Assembly: GCA_022650895.1 (NCBI GenBank)
Contig: JALCQC010000002.1
Coordinates: 121,831 to 185,830 of the forward strand
Direction of reading: 5' to 3'
Length of the DNA stretch: 64,000 nt
Source: Bifidobacteriaceae bacterium
Lineage (GTDB): Bacteria > Actinomycetota > Actinomycetes > Actinomycetales > Bifidobacteriaceae
Position 1 is the first letter of the stretch, and the number at the start of each line of letters is the position of its first letter. The position numbers and the translations under genes were made by a program. The notes under the pieces were generated by a model. The model did no database searches. It saw nothing but the letters and a program-made list of their open reading frames with translations, and was not told the origin of the DNA. Of this stretch, positions 26,610 through 35,331 are shown in pieces.

Positions 26610-29024
26610 ATGGAGACGCAAGTTCTCGCAGGAGAGAAAACGACCGAAACTGAAAGCGCCGCGGAGGCGAAGGTCGCTGTTCGCAAGGTCGAGAAGCGTG
26701 ACGGTCGTGTGGTTGATTATGATGCCTCCAACATCGTTCGTGCCATTAGCGCCGCCTACAAGGATCTCGACATTGAGATCGGTGCCGATGAGGAGACCGA
26801 GATCAACACCATGGTTCATGCCATCGAGTCGGAGATCGATGAGCGCTACAAGAGCCCGGTTCGCATCGACGACATTCAGAACTTGGTGGAACATGAGCTG
26901 GTCAACCATCACCTGTATGAAATCGCCCGTGCCTACACCTCATGGCGCCTCAACAAAGACATCGCCCGCGCCAAGGCGACCGACGTCAACGAGGCCGTGA
27001 AGCGCCTTCTCAACAAGGACGAGTCGCTGGTGCGTGAGAATGCCAACAAGGATGCCAACGTCTACGCCACCCAGCGCGATCTCCTCGCTGGTGCGATCTC
27101 CAAGGCCTCCGCACTGTCCATGCTGCCCCCGCAGGTTGCGAACGCACACCTCAAGGGCGACATCCACTTCCATGACGCCGATTACTCTCCCTTCACCGCG
27201 CAGACCAACTGCTCCCTTCCGGACTTTGGCGACATGCTCGCGAACGGCTTCGTGCTCGGCAACGCCATGATGGACTCACCGAAGTCCATCGGCACCGCGG
27301 CAACCCAGATCACCCAGATCATCAAGGACATCGCGTCCTCTCAGTACGGCGGCCAGACCGTCAACCGCGCCGACGAAATGCTGGAGCCCTACGCAAAGCT
27401 GGACTACAACAAGCATCTTGACATGGCGGAGACCGTCATTCCCGACGGCATGCCTGAGGACCTCGCCTGGGGAGTCGTCAAGAAGTTCAAGTCCAAGCAG
27501 TCCGAGTGGCTGCATTTCGAGGATCGCCCCGATCTGCCGCTCGACGAGCCCTTCCACAAGGATGCTCCGAAGCTGCAGCAGATCCGCGAGATCTATGCGA
27601 AGATCATGACCCGCAAGGCCATCTACGATGCCATGCAGACCATGGAATACCAGATCAATTCCAACCGCGTGAGCAACGGCCAGACTCCCTTCGTCACCGT
27701 CGGCTTCGGCTTGGGCGAATCGTGGTTCGCACGCGAGATCAGCCGTGCAATCCTGCTCAACCGCATCCGTGGCCTAGGCCGTGAACGCCGCACTGCCATC
27801 TTCCCGAAGCTCGTCTACACCATCAAGCACGGTGTGAACGCCGACGAGGGTGATCCCAGCTACGACATGAAGCAGCTGGCCCTCGAATGCTCCACCAAGC
27901 GCATGTACCCCGATGTGGTGTTCTACGAGAACATCGTCAAGATCACCGGTTCCTTCAAGGCACCCATGGGCTGCCGCTCCTTCCTCCAGGGCTGGGTCGA
28001 TCCCGCCACCGGTGAGGACGTTGAGGATGGCCGCATGAATCTTGGCGTCGTGTCCGTCAACATTCCTCGCGTTGCGCTTGAATCCCAGGGAGACAAGGAC
28101 AAGTTCTGGAAGCTGCTGGACGAACGCCTCGAGGTTGCGCACGAAGCTCTCAAGGTCCGCATCCAGCGGTGCAAGGAAGCTCGTCCGATCAACGCGCCGA
28201 CGCTTTTCCAGTATGGTGCCTTCGGCCGCCTCGAGTCTGATGATGACGTCAACAACCTCTTCCGCAATGAGCGCTCCACTGTTTCGCTGGGCTACATCGG
28301 CCTGTACGAAGCCACTGCCGTGTTCTTCGGCAAGGATTGGATGAAGGATCATTCCTGGGATCCGGCCGGCAAGGAATTCGCGCTCGACATCGTGCGCCGC
28401 ATGAACCAGCTGTGCAAGCAGTGGGCCAAGGCGGAGGGATACCACTATTCTGTGTACTCCACACCTGCCGAAAGCCTCACCGACCGCTTCAACCGCCTTG
28501 ACCGCGAGAAGTTCGGCAAGGTTCCCGGTGTCACCGATCACGACTTCTACACCAACAGCTTCCACTATCCCGTGTGGCTGCGCCCGACGCCTATGGAGAA
28601 GCTCGACTACGAGAAGGACTTCCCCTACCTCGCTTCCGGTGGCTTCATCAACTACTGCGAGTATCCCACTCTGCAGCAGAACCCGAAGGCCCTTGAATCG
28701 GTGTGGGACTACGCCTACAGCATCGGCATCGGCTACCTGGGCACCAACACCCCCATCGACCACTGCTATGTGTGCGGTTACGAAGGCGACTTCGAGCCCA
28801 CCGACGAGGGCTTCAAGTGCCCCGAGTGCGGCAATGCCGACCCGACCAAGTGCAACGTCACCAAGCGCACCTGCGGTTACCTCGGCAACCCCGTGCAGCG
28901 CCCGATGGTTCACGGCCGCCACGAGGAGATCGTGAACCGTGCCAAGCACCTTGAGGGCGAGACCGGCCGCGTTGTGCTGAAGGACGGCAGCGTTCACGAG
29001 TGGTGGGATGACGTTCGTGAGTAA
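26610..29024 (+). CDS. nrdD: Anaerobic (class III) ribonucleoside-triphosphate reductase
   Basis: An 804-residue glycyl-radical enzyme that makes dNTPs without oxygen. An ATP-cone lies at about residues 24-115 (VRKVEKRDGRVVDYDASNIVRAI). The C-terminal zinc site has two CxxC pairs (CYVCGY and CPECGN), and the glycyl-radical loop reads RTCGYLGNP. The PFVTVGFGLG and EASRAIL-type segments of the barrel are present. The start has AAGGAGAG 8 bases upstream. It overlaps the activase gene by 17 bases, which implies coupling. Confidence 0.96.
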   Translation: METQVLAGEKTTETESAAEAKVAVRKVEKRDGRVVDYDASNIVRAISAAYKDLDIEIGADEETEINTMVHAIESEIDERYKSPVRIDDIQNLVEHELVNHHLYEIARAYTSWRLNKDIARAKATDVNEAVKRLLNKDESLVRENANKDANVYATQRDLLAGAISKASALSMLPPQVANAHLKGDIHFHDADYSPFTAQTNCSLPDFGDMLANGFVLGNAMMDSPKSIGTAATQITQIIKDIASSQYGGQTVNRADEMLEPYAKLDYNKHLDMAETVIPDGMPEDLAWGVVKKFKSKQSEWLHFEDRPDLPLDEPFHKDAPKLQQIREIYAKIMTRKAIYDAMQTMEYQINSNRVSNGQTPFVTVGFGLGESWFAREISRAILLNRIRGLGRERRTAIFPKLVYTIKHGVNADEGDPSYDMKQLALECSTKRMYPDVVFYENIVKITGSFKAPMGCRSFLQGWVDPATGEDVEDGRMNLGVVSVNIPRVALESQGDKDKFWKLLDERLEVAHEALKVRIQRCKEARPINAPTLFQYGAFGRLESDDDVNNLFRNERSTVSLGYIGLYEATAVFFGKDWMKDHSWDPAGKEFALDIVRRMNQLCKQWAKAEGYHYSVYSTPAESLTDRFNRLDREKFGKVPGVTDHDFYTNSFHYPVWLRPTPMEKLDYEKDFPYLASGGFINYCEYPTLQQNPKALESVWDYAYSIGIGYLGTNTPIDHCYVCGYEGDFEPTDEGFKCPECGNADPTKCNVTKRTCGYLGNPVQRPMVHGRHEEIVNRAKHLEGETGRVVLKDGSVHEWWDDVRE

Positions 29025-29790
29025 TGCGCCTACAAAGGGTGTGGTGAATTCCGGTAAGGCTTCCGGTTTTCACCGTGTGGCGGATATGAGGCCGGGGCAT
29101 AAGGATTTCGATCCTTCCAATGGCAAGCGTGGCCCCGGCATTCCTTTTGCCGGCTCCACCAACCCTGCCGCCGGCCAGTGGGACGGGCGCAAGCTCAGTC
29201 GCTACCGCATCGCCGATTACAAACGCTTTGTTGTCACTGATGGCGAAGGCATCCGCTGTTCCGTCTACGTTTCCGGCTGCCCCTTTCACTGTGATGGCTG
29301 CTGGAATTCCTCAATTTGGGACTTCCAGGCGGGCCATGACTATACGCAGGAACTTGAAGACGCCATTCTCAAGGATCTGTCGCAGAGCTATGTCAAGGGA
29401 CTGACGCTGCTGGGAGGAGAGCCGCTGCTCAACACCCCGCCGCTACTGAAGTTGTGTCACAGGATTCGCAAGGAACTTGGGAACACCAAGGACATATGGT
29501 GCTGGACCGGTTACACATGGGAAGAGCTGCAGCGTCCTGGTGAGACCCCCGACAAGGCCGAGCTTCTCAGCATGGTCGATGTGCTGGTGGATGGCCGCTT
29601 CATTGCCGAGCAGAAGGATTCATTGCTCCAGTTCCGCGGCTCCTCCAACCAGCGCGTCATCGATGTTCCTGCGACTTTGGCCGCAGACGATGGCGAGGTG
29701 CGCATCTGGAAGAAGCTTCATGACCAGCATCGTCATATCCCTGACCTCTATGGCAAGGATCGCGCTGCGGGTGAGGGTGCCGCGTCCTGA
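29008..29790 (+). CDS. nrdG: Anaerobic ribonucleotide reductase activating protein
   Basis: A 260-residue radical-SAM activase for NrdD. The iron-sulphur motif is CPFHCDGC (CxxxCxxC) in GIRCSVYVSGCPFHCDGCWN. LTLLGGEPLL carries the SAM-binding GGE motif, and WCWTGYTWEEL is typical of NrdG. About 65 extra N-terminal residues precede the core, ending in a Gly/Pro-rich stretch, a length also seen in bifidobacterial NrdG proteins. The start overlaps the end of nrdD. Confidence 0.95.
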   Translation: MTFVSNAPTKGVVNSGKASGFHRVADMRPGHKDFDPSNGKRGPGIPFAGSTNPAAGQWDGRKLSRYRIADYKRFVVTDGEGIRCSVYVSGCPFHCDGCWNSSIWDFQAGHDYTQELEDAILKDLSQSYVKGLTLLGGEPLLNTPPLLKLCHRIRKELGNTKDIWCWTGYTWEELQRPGETPDKAELLSMVDVLVDGRFIAEQKDSLLQFRGSSNQRVIDVPATLAADDGEVRIWKKLHDQHRHIPDLYGKDRAAGEGAAS

Positions 29791-29814
29791 GTGGGTGCGG
29801 GCCCGGCTGCTGGT

Positions 29815-30759
29815 TTAGAAGTACGTCTTCACTCCGAGGTTGACTGCCAGAATGACGCCGGCCACCACCGTTGCATACCGCATGATGCGGGCGGGAATGT
29901 GACGTGTGATCGGGGGAGCGATGTAGCCGCCGATGAAACTGCCTATCAGCAGCGTGACGGCGACGCTCCAGTCAATAGCTCCCTGCGTGATGAAAACAAG
30001 GGTGGCTGTGATGTTCGCGCCGGTGCCGATAACGGTCTTGAGAGCGTTCATCTCGTGGAAGGGTGCAATTTTCGCGGCGCTGAGCATTGCCATTGCACAG
30101 GTTCCGGCCCCGGCGCCGAAATAGCCGGAGTAAATTGCCACGGCCCAGATTCCGATGCGCAGCCACAACGGGTCGCGCGGTGCGGCTGCGGATGGTGACG
30201 TGGAGGAAGTTATTGCAGCGTCGCTGCTGGCGAGTCCGTCAGCAGCTACGATTACGGAACCAGCAGCGTCGGCTTTGGTATCGATGTCGGCGCTGGAGTT
30301 GGCATCAACGCTGCCGTCACTCTTCGTGCCTTTCTTGGCTGCGCGGTGCTCGTGCAGCTGTTTCGTGGCCAGCGCCACGGCCTCCCGGTTCTGTGCCTTG
30401 CCTCCGGGGTTCAGTGCGATCATGATGACGCTGAAGAGAATCAGCGGCGGAACCACGTATTCAAAGGCCTTCGAGGGCAACTCCAGCAGCAGGAACGCTC
30501 CTGCGACTCCGCCAACAGCTCCGATGAGGAAATGCCGAATCGCCCGGTATTTCTGCCGTTTCAGCTCCTGGCGTGCACCGATGCAACCGCCCACTCCCGT
30601 GCCGATGACGCCGAAGGTGTTGGAAGCATTCGCAATCACAGGCGGAATCCCAAGAGCGAGAAGGGCAGGGTAGGAAATCAACGAGGAAATGCCGACCGCA
30701 TAGCCCACGAACCCAGCGCCAATGCCCGTCACCAATACGAATAATTGCTCTATCACCAT
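29815..30759 (-). CDS. TauE/SafE-family sulfite exporter/permease
   Basis: A 314-residue membrane protein with about eight hydrophobic segments arranged as two four-helix halves. The N-terminal GIGAGFVGYAVGISSLISYPALLALGIPP and the second-half GYFGAGAGTCAMAMLSA segments are family signatures. A 60-residue polar Ala/Ser/Asp-rich loop separates the halves. Members move sulfur-containing or carboxylate anions; the substrate is unknown. It is convergent with nrdG, with only 24 bp between. Confidence 0.85.
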   Translation of the reverse strand: MVIEQLFVLVTGIGAGFVGYAVGISSLISYPALLALGIPPVIANASNTFGVIGTGVGGCIGARQELKRQKYRAIRHFLIGAVGGVAGAFLLLELPSKAFEYVVPPLILFSVIMIALNPGGKAQNREAVALATKQLHEHRAAKKGTKSDGSVDANSSADIDTKADAAGSVIVAADGLASSDAAITSSTSPSAAAPRDPLWLRIGIWAVAIYSGYFGAGAGTCAMAMLSAAKIAPFHEMNALKTVIGTGANITATLVFITQGAIDWSVAVTLLIGSFIGGYIAPPITRHIPARIMRYATVVAGVILAVNLGVKTYF

Positions 30760-31059
30760 GTGCGGCCTCCGGTCTCGTATTGTTCATCGCAGGCGGGACC
30801 ACCGCGAAACTTTCCCGTGGAGGCGCACTCGCCGACATCGCCACACCGACGATAGAACAGATTTCACGAACGCATGGATTCATCTCACTGCGTGGGAGGA
30901 ACAGGGCGCGCTTCCGCTCTCAGAGTCGTGGAAACACTTCTCGATAAAATCGTGTGTGAAGAGACTCAGGCGACTCAACGGCGCAAAACCCAGAGAACCG
31001 GATACCTCGCCGACGAGGAGAGAACGAAACCATAGAAAGAACACAGAAAGTAGGCCATT
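30760..31059. other. Divergent promoter region, no gene seen
   Basis: Three hundred bases between the divergent TauE-type and DJ-1-type genes. I see short open frames but none with homology or a convincing start, and no strong repeats. Confidence 0.4.
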
Positions 31060-31611
31060 ATGGCAGTTGCAGATTCGAAGGTACTGATCATCGTCCAGAA
31101 CTGGGGCATCGAGGAAACCGAAATGACACGGCCCCTGCGTGACCTGCGCACAGCTGGTGCGGACGTCACCCTCGCTGCCAACACGAGCGAGCCCATCGAA
31201 ACGGTCAAGCACGACCGCTACCCGGGCGAGACCGTTGAGCCCGACACCACCTACGACCAGGTGAATGCCGACGACTACGACCTGCTCGTAGTTCCCGGCG
31301 GCACGTGCAACGCGGACCGTCTGCGCGTGAACGACAACGCCATTGCGCTCGCCAAGGCATTCGCACAGGCCGGTAAGCCGATTGCGGCAATCTGTCACGG
31401 AGCATGGCTGCTCGTCAACGCGGATTTGCTCAAGGGAAAGACGCTGAGTAGTACGCGCTACATTCGTGCCGACGTCGAGAACGCAGGCGCCACCTACTAC
31501 GACAAGGAAGTCTTGGTGGATGATGCCAACGGCTGGCGTCTCATCACCTCGCGCAAGCCCGATGATCTGGACGCCTTCGTCGGTGCCATCAAGGAGACGC
31601 TGGGGGAGTAG
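31060..31611 (+). CDS. DJ-1/PfpI-family protein (YhbO/general stress protein 18-like)
   Basis: A 183-residue single-domain protein of the DJ-1/PfpI superfamily. The nucleophile elbow AAICHGAWLL carries the conserved Cys and His, and the N-terminal NWGIEETEMTRPL segment has the conserved acidic residue. YDLLVVPGGT is also standard. Members act as deglycases, chaperones or proteases in stress response. It stands alone, ended by a strong terminator. Confidence 0.9.
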   Translation: MAVADSKVLIIVQNWGIEETEMTRPLRDLRTAGADVTLAANTSEPIETVKHDRYPGETVEPDTTYDQVNADDYDLLVVPGGTCNADRLRVNDNAIALAKAFAQAGKPIAAICHGAWLLVNADLLKGKTLSSTRYIRADVENAGATYYDKEVLVDDANGWRLITSRKPDDLDAFVGAIKETLGE

Positions 31612-31693
31612 CAGTTAGAGCCGGTGCGGTTGGCGGTGCGTGCGGGTGGCGGTGCCGTGAACGTCGGTTGACGCTGCCGTGCCGGTCATAAGA

Positions 31694-31736
31694 AAGGGCC
31701 TGTTCAATTCCTTTTGGGAACCGAACAGGCCCTTTT
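31694..31736 (+). terminator. Strong Rho-independent terminator
   Basis: Perfect 13-bp stem (aaagggcctgttc at 31694-31706, gaacaggcccttt at 31723-31735) followed by TTCTTT. It ends the DJ-1-type gene and can also serve the convergent dehydrogenase gene. Confidence 0.9.
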
Positions 31737-31787
31737 CTTTATGCGCTCCGCATGTGTACATCCGTATGCGCTTGTGGAAGGCGTTCT

Positions 31788-32858
31788 TTACAGATCGGGC
31801 GAGATCATGATCTTGACCTGTGACTTGTCGGTGGAGAGGGCCTTGATGCCTTCCTCGAGGGCGTCGTCAAGGCCGATCTTCTTGGTGATGAGCGGCTTGA
31901 ACTGCTCTTTGTTGTTGTTGATGATCTGAAGCACGGTGTCGAAGCTGTTGTTGTAGCACAGCGTTCCGATGATATCGATGCCCTGCATGATGATGTCGTC
32001 GGTCATGTTGACGGTGACGTTGCTGCCGTACAGCGCCACGATCTGTAGGATGCCGGTGCGCTTGGTGACTTCGAGCGCGGTGTCGAAGGTGGCCTGCACT
32101 CCGGCACATTCGAAGGTGATGTCGACACCGTTCGGATACACGCCGCGAATGGCCGCGACGGCGTCTTCCTCGGAGGGGTTGATGACGTCGGTGAAGCCCA
32201 GCTCGCGTGCCTTCTGGAGGCGGACCTGCGAGACATCGGAAATGAAGACTCGGCTGGCACCGGCGATGCGGGCGAGGAGGGCCGTGACGAGGCCGATGGG
32301 GCCTGCGCCCATCACCGCCACGGACTGGCCTGCACGCAGATGGCACTTCTTGAGGGCTTCGTAGGCCACGGAGGTCGGTTCGCAGATAGCGCCGAGGTCG
32401 TAGTCCATGCCTTCGGGAAGCTTGTGTGTGAACACGCCGTCGATGTTGGCGTACTCGGCCATGCCGCCGTCCTGGGAGAAGCCCAAGAAGTTGCCGGCAC
32501 CATCTTCGGCGACGGCGCGATTGCAGAAGTTGTAGTTGCCGGCGCGGCAGTTCTCACACTCACCGCAGGCGAGCAGTGGTTCGACGGCGATGGCGTCTCC
32601 CGGCTTGAGATTGCTGACCTTGCTGCCCACTTTGACGACTTCGCCCGAGAACTCGTGGCCCAGCACGACCGGCACGGTCTTGCCGTTCAACGGATACGGG
32701 TGGGTTGGCAGGCCCCAGCCTTCCAAGTAAGCGTGCAGGTCGCTGCCGCAGATGCCGCAGAACTTGACTCTGATCTGAACCTGATCGTCTTTGGGATCAT
32801 CGATCGGGACGTCTTCGACCCGAATATCCTTTTCGCCATAAATGCGTACAGCCTTCAT
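31788..32858 (-). CDS. Zinc-dependent 2,3-butanediol/sorbitol-type dehydrogenase
   Basis: A 356-residue medium-chain dehydrogenase. The catalytic zinc ligands are visible in CGICGSDLHAY and GHEFSGEVV, and the structural zinc site has four Cys in CGECENCRAGNYNFC. The Rossmann motif is GAGPIGLV. The GSDLHAYLEG... and YNNSFDTVLQ segments match (R,R)-butanediol dehydrogenase and threonine dehydrogenase relatives. The start at 32858 is chosen because AAGGAGG lies 8 bases upstream; a second ATG at 32864 is too close to it. An 18-bp near-palindrome lies 80 bp upstream. Confidence 0.88.
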   Translation of the reverse strand: MKAVRIYGEKDIRVEDVPIDDPKDDQVQIRVKFCGICGSDLHAYLEGWGLPTHPYPLNGKTVPVVLGHEFSGEVVKVGSKVSNLKPGDAIAVEPLLACGECENCRAGNYNFCNRAVAEDGAGNFLGFSQDGGMAEYANIDGVFTHKLPEGMDYDLGAICEPTSVAYEALKKCHLRAGQSVAVMGAGPIGLVTALLARIAGASRVFISDVSQVRLQKARELGFTDVINPSEEDAVAAIRGVYPNGVDITFECAGVQATFDTALEVTKRTGILQIVALYGSNVTVNMTDDIIMQGIDIIGTLCYNNSFDTVLQIINNNKEQFKPLITKKIGLDDALEEGIKALSTDKSQVKIMISPDL

Positions 32859-32940
32859 GGGCATTGCCTCCTTATACGCGGTTCCGGCATCATCGCTGGA
32901 ATCACTTTTCATTTTTCCGTGAGTCGCATCCATGCAGCGG

Positions 32941-32958
32941 CGCCACATCGGTGTGGCG
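32941..32958. promoter_or_regulatory. Palindrome upstream of dehydrogenase gene
   Basis: An 18-bp near-perfect palindrome, cgccacatcggtgtggcg (16 of 18 symmetric), located 83 bp upstream of the dehydrogenase start. It could be a regulator-binding site; no regulator is encoded next to it. Confidence 0.4.
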
Positions 32959-33425
32959 TAGCGTCCGTGCATCCGAAACCGCTGGGGATTGCCACCGGCA
33001 CGGATGAAACCCATCACCAACTTAGCCCTTTCGCTGGTGCTGGAAGGTTACGGCATGTCGTGTGGGCGGGAGTGCGGGAATGGGAACAGTAGTCTTGAAA
33101 TGTTTGGTTTTCCCTTATTGATCCCTTTGGATTAGTGATTGATTGTTGAATTTCTGCGAAGCTCTTTTGCTGGGTTTTCGGTATTGTGGCGACTTTGGAT
33201 GGTCTCTGTTAATAAGAATTTATTCGTGGTTTATGGCAGTGTACTACACGTGAGATTATTTCTGGGATAGGTTAGATGAAAGTATCAGAACGTTTAAAAG
33301 GGTCTACAAAACCATCTTGCACGGTATGGAATGTCAGAATTCCTATTGGTCTAGGGTGAGATTCGTTGATCTAAATGTCCTTTTTAAAGCTTCTTATCTG
33401 CCAATCAGACTAATAATATTTTATT
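32959..33425. other. Intergenic boundary of the accessory island
   Basis: No gene is seen. The base composition changes visibly near 33090: to the left GC-rich host-like sequence, to the right AT-rich sequence that continues through the accessory genes. No att-like repeat or integrase was recognised at this border. Confidence 0.5.
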
Positions 33426-34532
33426 TTGTACGTTTTATTTTGGGTAGTTTTGTTATTCCTGCCGTTACATAGAATATTCGGTATTTGGTCTGAAATCAGA
33501 AAAGGGGCAACGTTGCTTATTGTCAAGGCGCTGTTGATTGGGATTATTGGAGGAATACTCATTAGAGGTATTTTTGCAATTTTACATTTACGACAACACT
33601 CGCTGGACTCCCCTATTGGCTACGTTGCAATTAAAGCTCCTTTGAACTATATGACTACATATGAAATTTTGAGCCAGAGTGCAGGAAGACGTTGGACCCG
33701 ATACCTTTTATTCAGAACGATTCCGGTTGCTGTCTCTTTTATTCTGGTTGCAGGGTTGAGTCAAAGGGCGGAACCATCCGATCAGATGCTAAGAGTTTTA
33801 CCATTTATTATTCTCATAATTACTTTTTACATTCCCGATCTAGTTTTGATGGTCATCAATCGCGCCAATCCTGACTACACGTCGGTTCTACTTCTTAAAG
33901 TTCTTTTGTTCTTTTTAAACCTGCTTATCGGTGCAATCGTATTTGTTGCGACTCTTTTCATTGATTTCACGAGTGTAATTCCATCTTTTGATGGGATAAA
34001 GGACAACCTTTGGTCTACTTTGCTTGTTGCAGTGATAGTTGCTTGGTTTATTCAATTTACCGATATGAACCCTGAAACATCCAGATCTGATTCGCGAATT
34101 GCTGAACGCGAAAAATATATTAAGCAGCAAGGAGAGGTTATATCTGAAAAATACAGAGAGGCTATTGATCAAGCATCTCAAAAGAACAATGTAGATTACC
34201 GCATAATGGAAGCCCTTTTAGTATATGAGAACATAAATCGACCTAAGTTTATACGAGATGTTGAAAATATACTGGTTAGTGTTTTACCTGTCTCTTTAAC
34301 GGTAGGGATTGCGCAGGTCTCTTCTGAAAGAAGGTTGAGTGACGAGGAAAGTATCGGTAAAATGGGTGAAATTCTAGGAAAGACTGTGGCTATGCTAGAT
34401 GATTCACTCGAAACTCATGACTGGCTTCTTAAACTTTTAGAGTCATACAACGATAAGAAGTATGCCCAGAATGTGGTAGAGATTCTCGATATTCTGTATC
34501 CCGGATACTCCAATAAGAAGGACTTGTTTTAA
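33426..34532 (+). CDS. Membrane protein with lytic-transglycosylase-like C-terminal domain
   Basis: A 368-residue protein I do not recognise as a named family. Residues 1-210 hold five or six hydrophobic segments (about 1-20, 28-52, 95-112, 121-145, 152-180, 193-211). Residues 230-368 look soluble. There the order YENINRP (Glu268), then SLTVGIAQV (G294, Q297), then SYNDKKYAQNV (Tyr341-Asn342) resembles the Glu, GxxQ and YN motifs of lysozyme-like lytic transglycosylases. This suggests a membrane-bound muramidase-like domain, but which side of the membrane it lies on is unknown. The start is a TTG without a clear ribosome-binding site. AT-rich composition and neighbours point to an acquired, possibly defence-related gene. 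Confidence 0.6.
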   Translation: MYVLFWVVLLFLPLHRIFGIWSEIRKGATLLIVKALLIGIIGGILIRGIFAILHLRQHSLDSPIGYVAIKAPLNYMTTYEILSQSAGRRWTRYLLFRTIPVAVSFILVAGLSQRAEPSDQMLRVLPFIILIITFYIPDLVLMVINRANPDYTSVLLLKVLLFFLNLLIGAIVFVATLFIDFTSVIPSFDGIKDNLWSTLLVAVIVAWFIQFTDMNPETSRSDSRIAEREKYIKQQGEVISEKYREAIDQASQKNNVDYRIMEALLVYENINRPKFIRDVENILVSVLPVSLTVGIAQVSSERRLSDEESIGKMGEILGKTVAMLDDSLETHDWLLKLLESYNDKKYAQNVVEILDILYPGYSNKKDLF

Positions 34533-35331
34533 TTCATCAAAGTCTGTCTCCTAATGAGAATCCAAGTTATTTGATAAATCTTGCTTTGATTTATCTCAGA
34601 AAGAATATAGATTTTGGCGCAGTTCAATGACGAGTTGACGCCATATCTTGCCGGCATCGAAGGATAAGACCTTTTGCGTTGAGGAAGGAAATGGGGCCCT
34701 GCTTTCTGTAGGGTATTTCTGAGTTAAGTTCCTAAAAGTTTGTTGATCTTTTGGTGCAACGGTACAAGCAATCACCAAAATAGAATCCGCAGAATTTTAA
34801 GGCTTATTGGTATTTTGTGCTTTTATATTGGTTATTTTTTGGTGACTTTTGGTGATTATCGGTGTAACGGTACAGGAACGGTGTGTGTATTATGCGACGG
34901 CGAAATATAAAGATGAAATAGTGTCTACATGAAATGTAATGGAACGGGTGCTTGTTTTCTCGTTCATGATGTGCATTCTACAATGACAGCTATATCAGCA
35001 CCGATGTGCGAAAGAAGAGATAATAAGACTTGAATAGGTCGACGCAAGTCATCGCCGTCTCAGACGTCAAACGTCTCTCAGAAAGTTCTTCGATTTCGCT
35101 AAATGTTTGTATGTTGTCTTTGGTCTGATCTGTTTTGTTAATTTACTTAAATATTTTCTTGACTTGAGTTTACGGGCATCGGCTATTCCTCTTCTTGACA
35201 ACTTGAGGTTCATTGTAATAGTGGGGTGTTCGAAAAGGCGTTTATTGCATCTCTATAGGGGAATCGTTTCAGCTGTCACGGTAATTCTTATGATTATTTC
35301 AAGGGATGCACTGGTAAGAACGGGGACTTAA
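34533..35331. other. 800-bp AT-rich region without a clear gene; short repeats
   Basis: No convincing coding sequence is seen. An inverted repeat ttttggtg (34749-34756) / caccaaaa (34773-34780) encloses cggtaca. A related sequence recurs 100 bp later: ttttggtg near 34847-34854 and the word ggtgtaacggtaca at 34861-34874, against ggtgcaacggtaca at 34753-34766. These may be regulator sites or remnants. A short frame at 35107-35331 starts with TTG and has no recognisable features. Confidence 0.45.
34749..34780. repeat. Inverted repeat containing a recurrent GGTGyAACGGTACA word
   Basis: Eight-base arms ttttggtg and caccaaaa with a 16-base spacer. The word inside it and to its left recurs at 34861-34874 with one change (13 of 14 identical). 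The function is unknown; a hairpin or a protein-binding site is possible. Confidence 0.5.

Noticed and set aside
27774..28997. A 407-codon minus-strand frame opposite nrdD
   Set aside because: Antisense to a highly conserved gene; composition reflects reversed codons and no known motif appears.
34596..34778. Minus-strand frame as a possible antitoxin or regulator
   Set aside because: No HTH or antitoxin motif, poor start, and it overlaps the inverted repeat region.
35107..35331. Hydrophobic short frame just before the ApeA-like gene
   Set aside because: TTG start, no ribosome-binding site, and it ends directly before the next ATG; looked like chance in AT-rich DNA.
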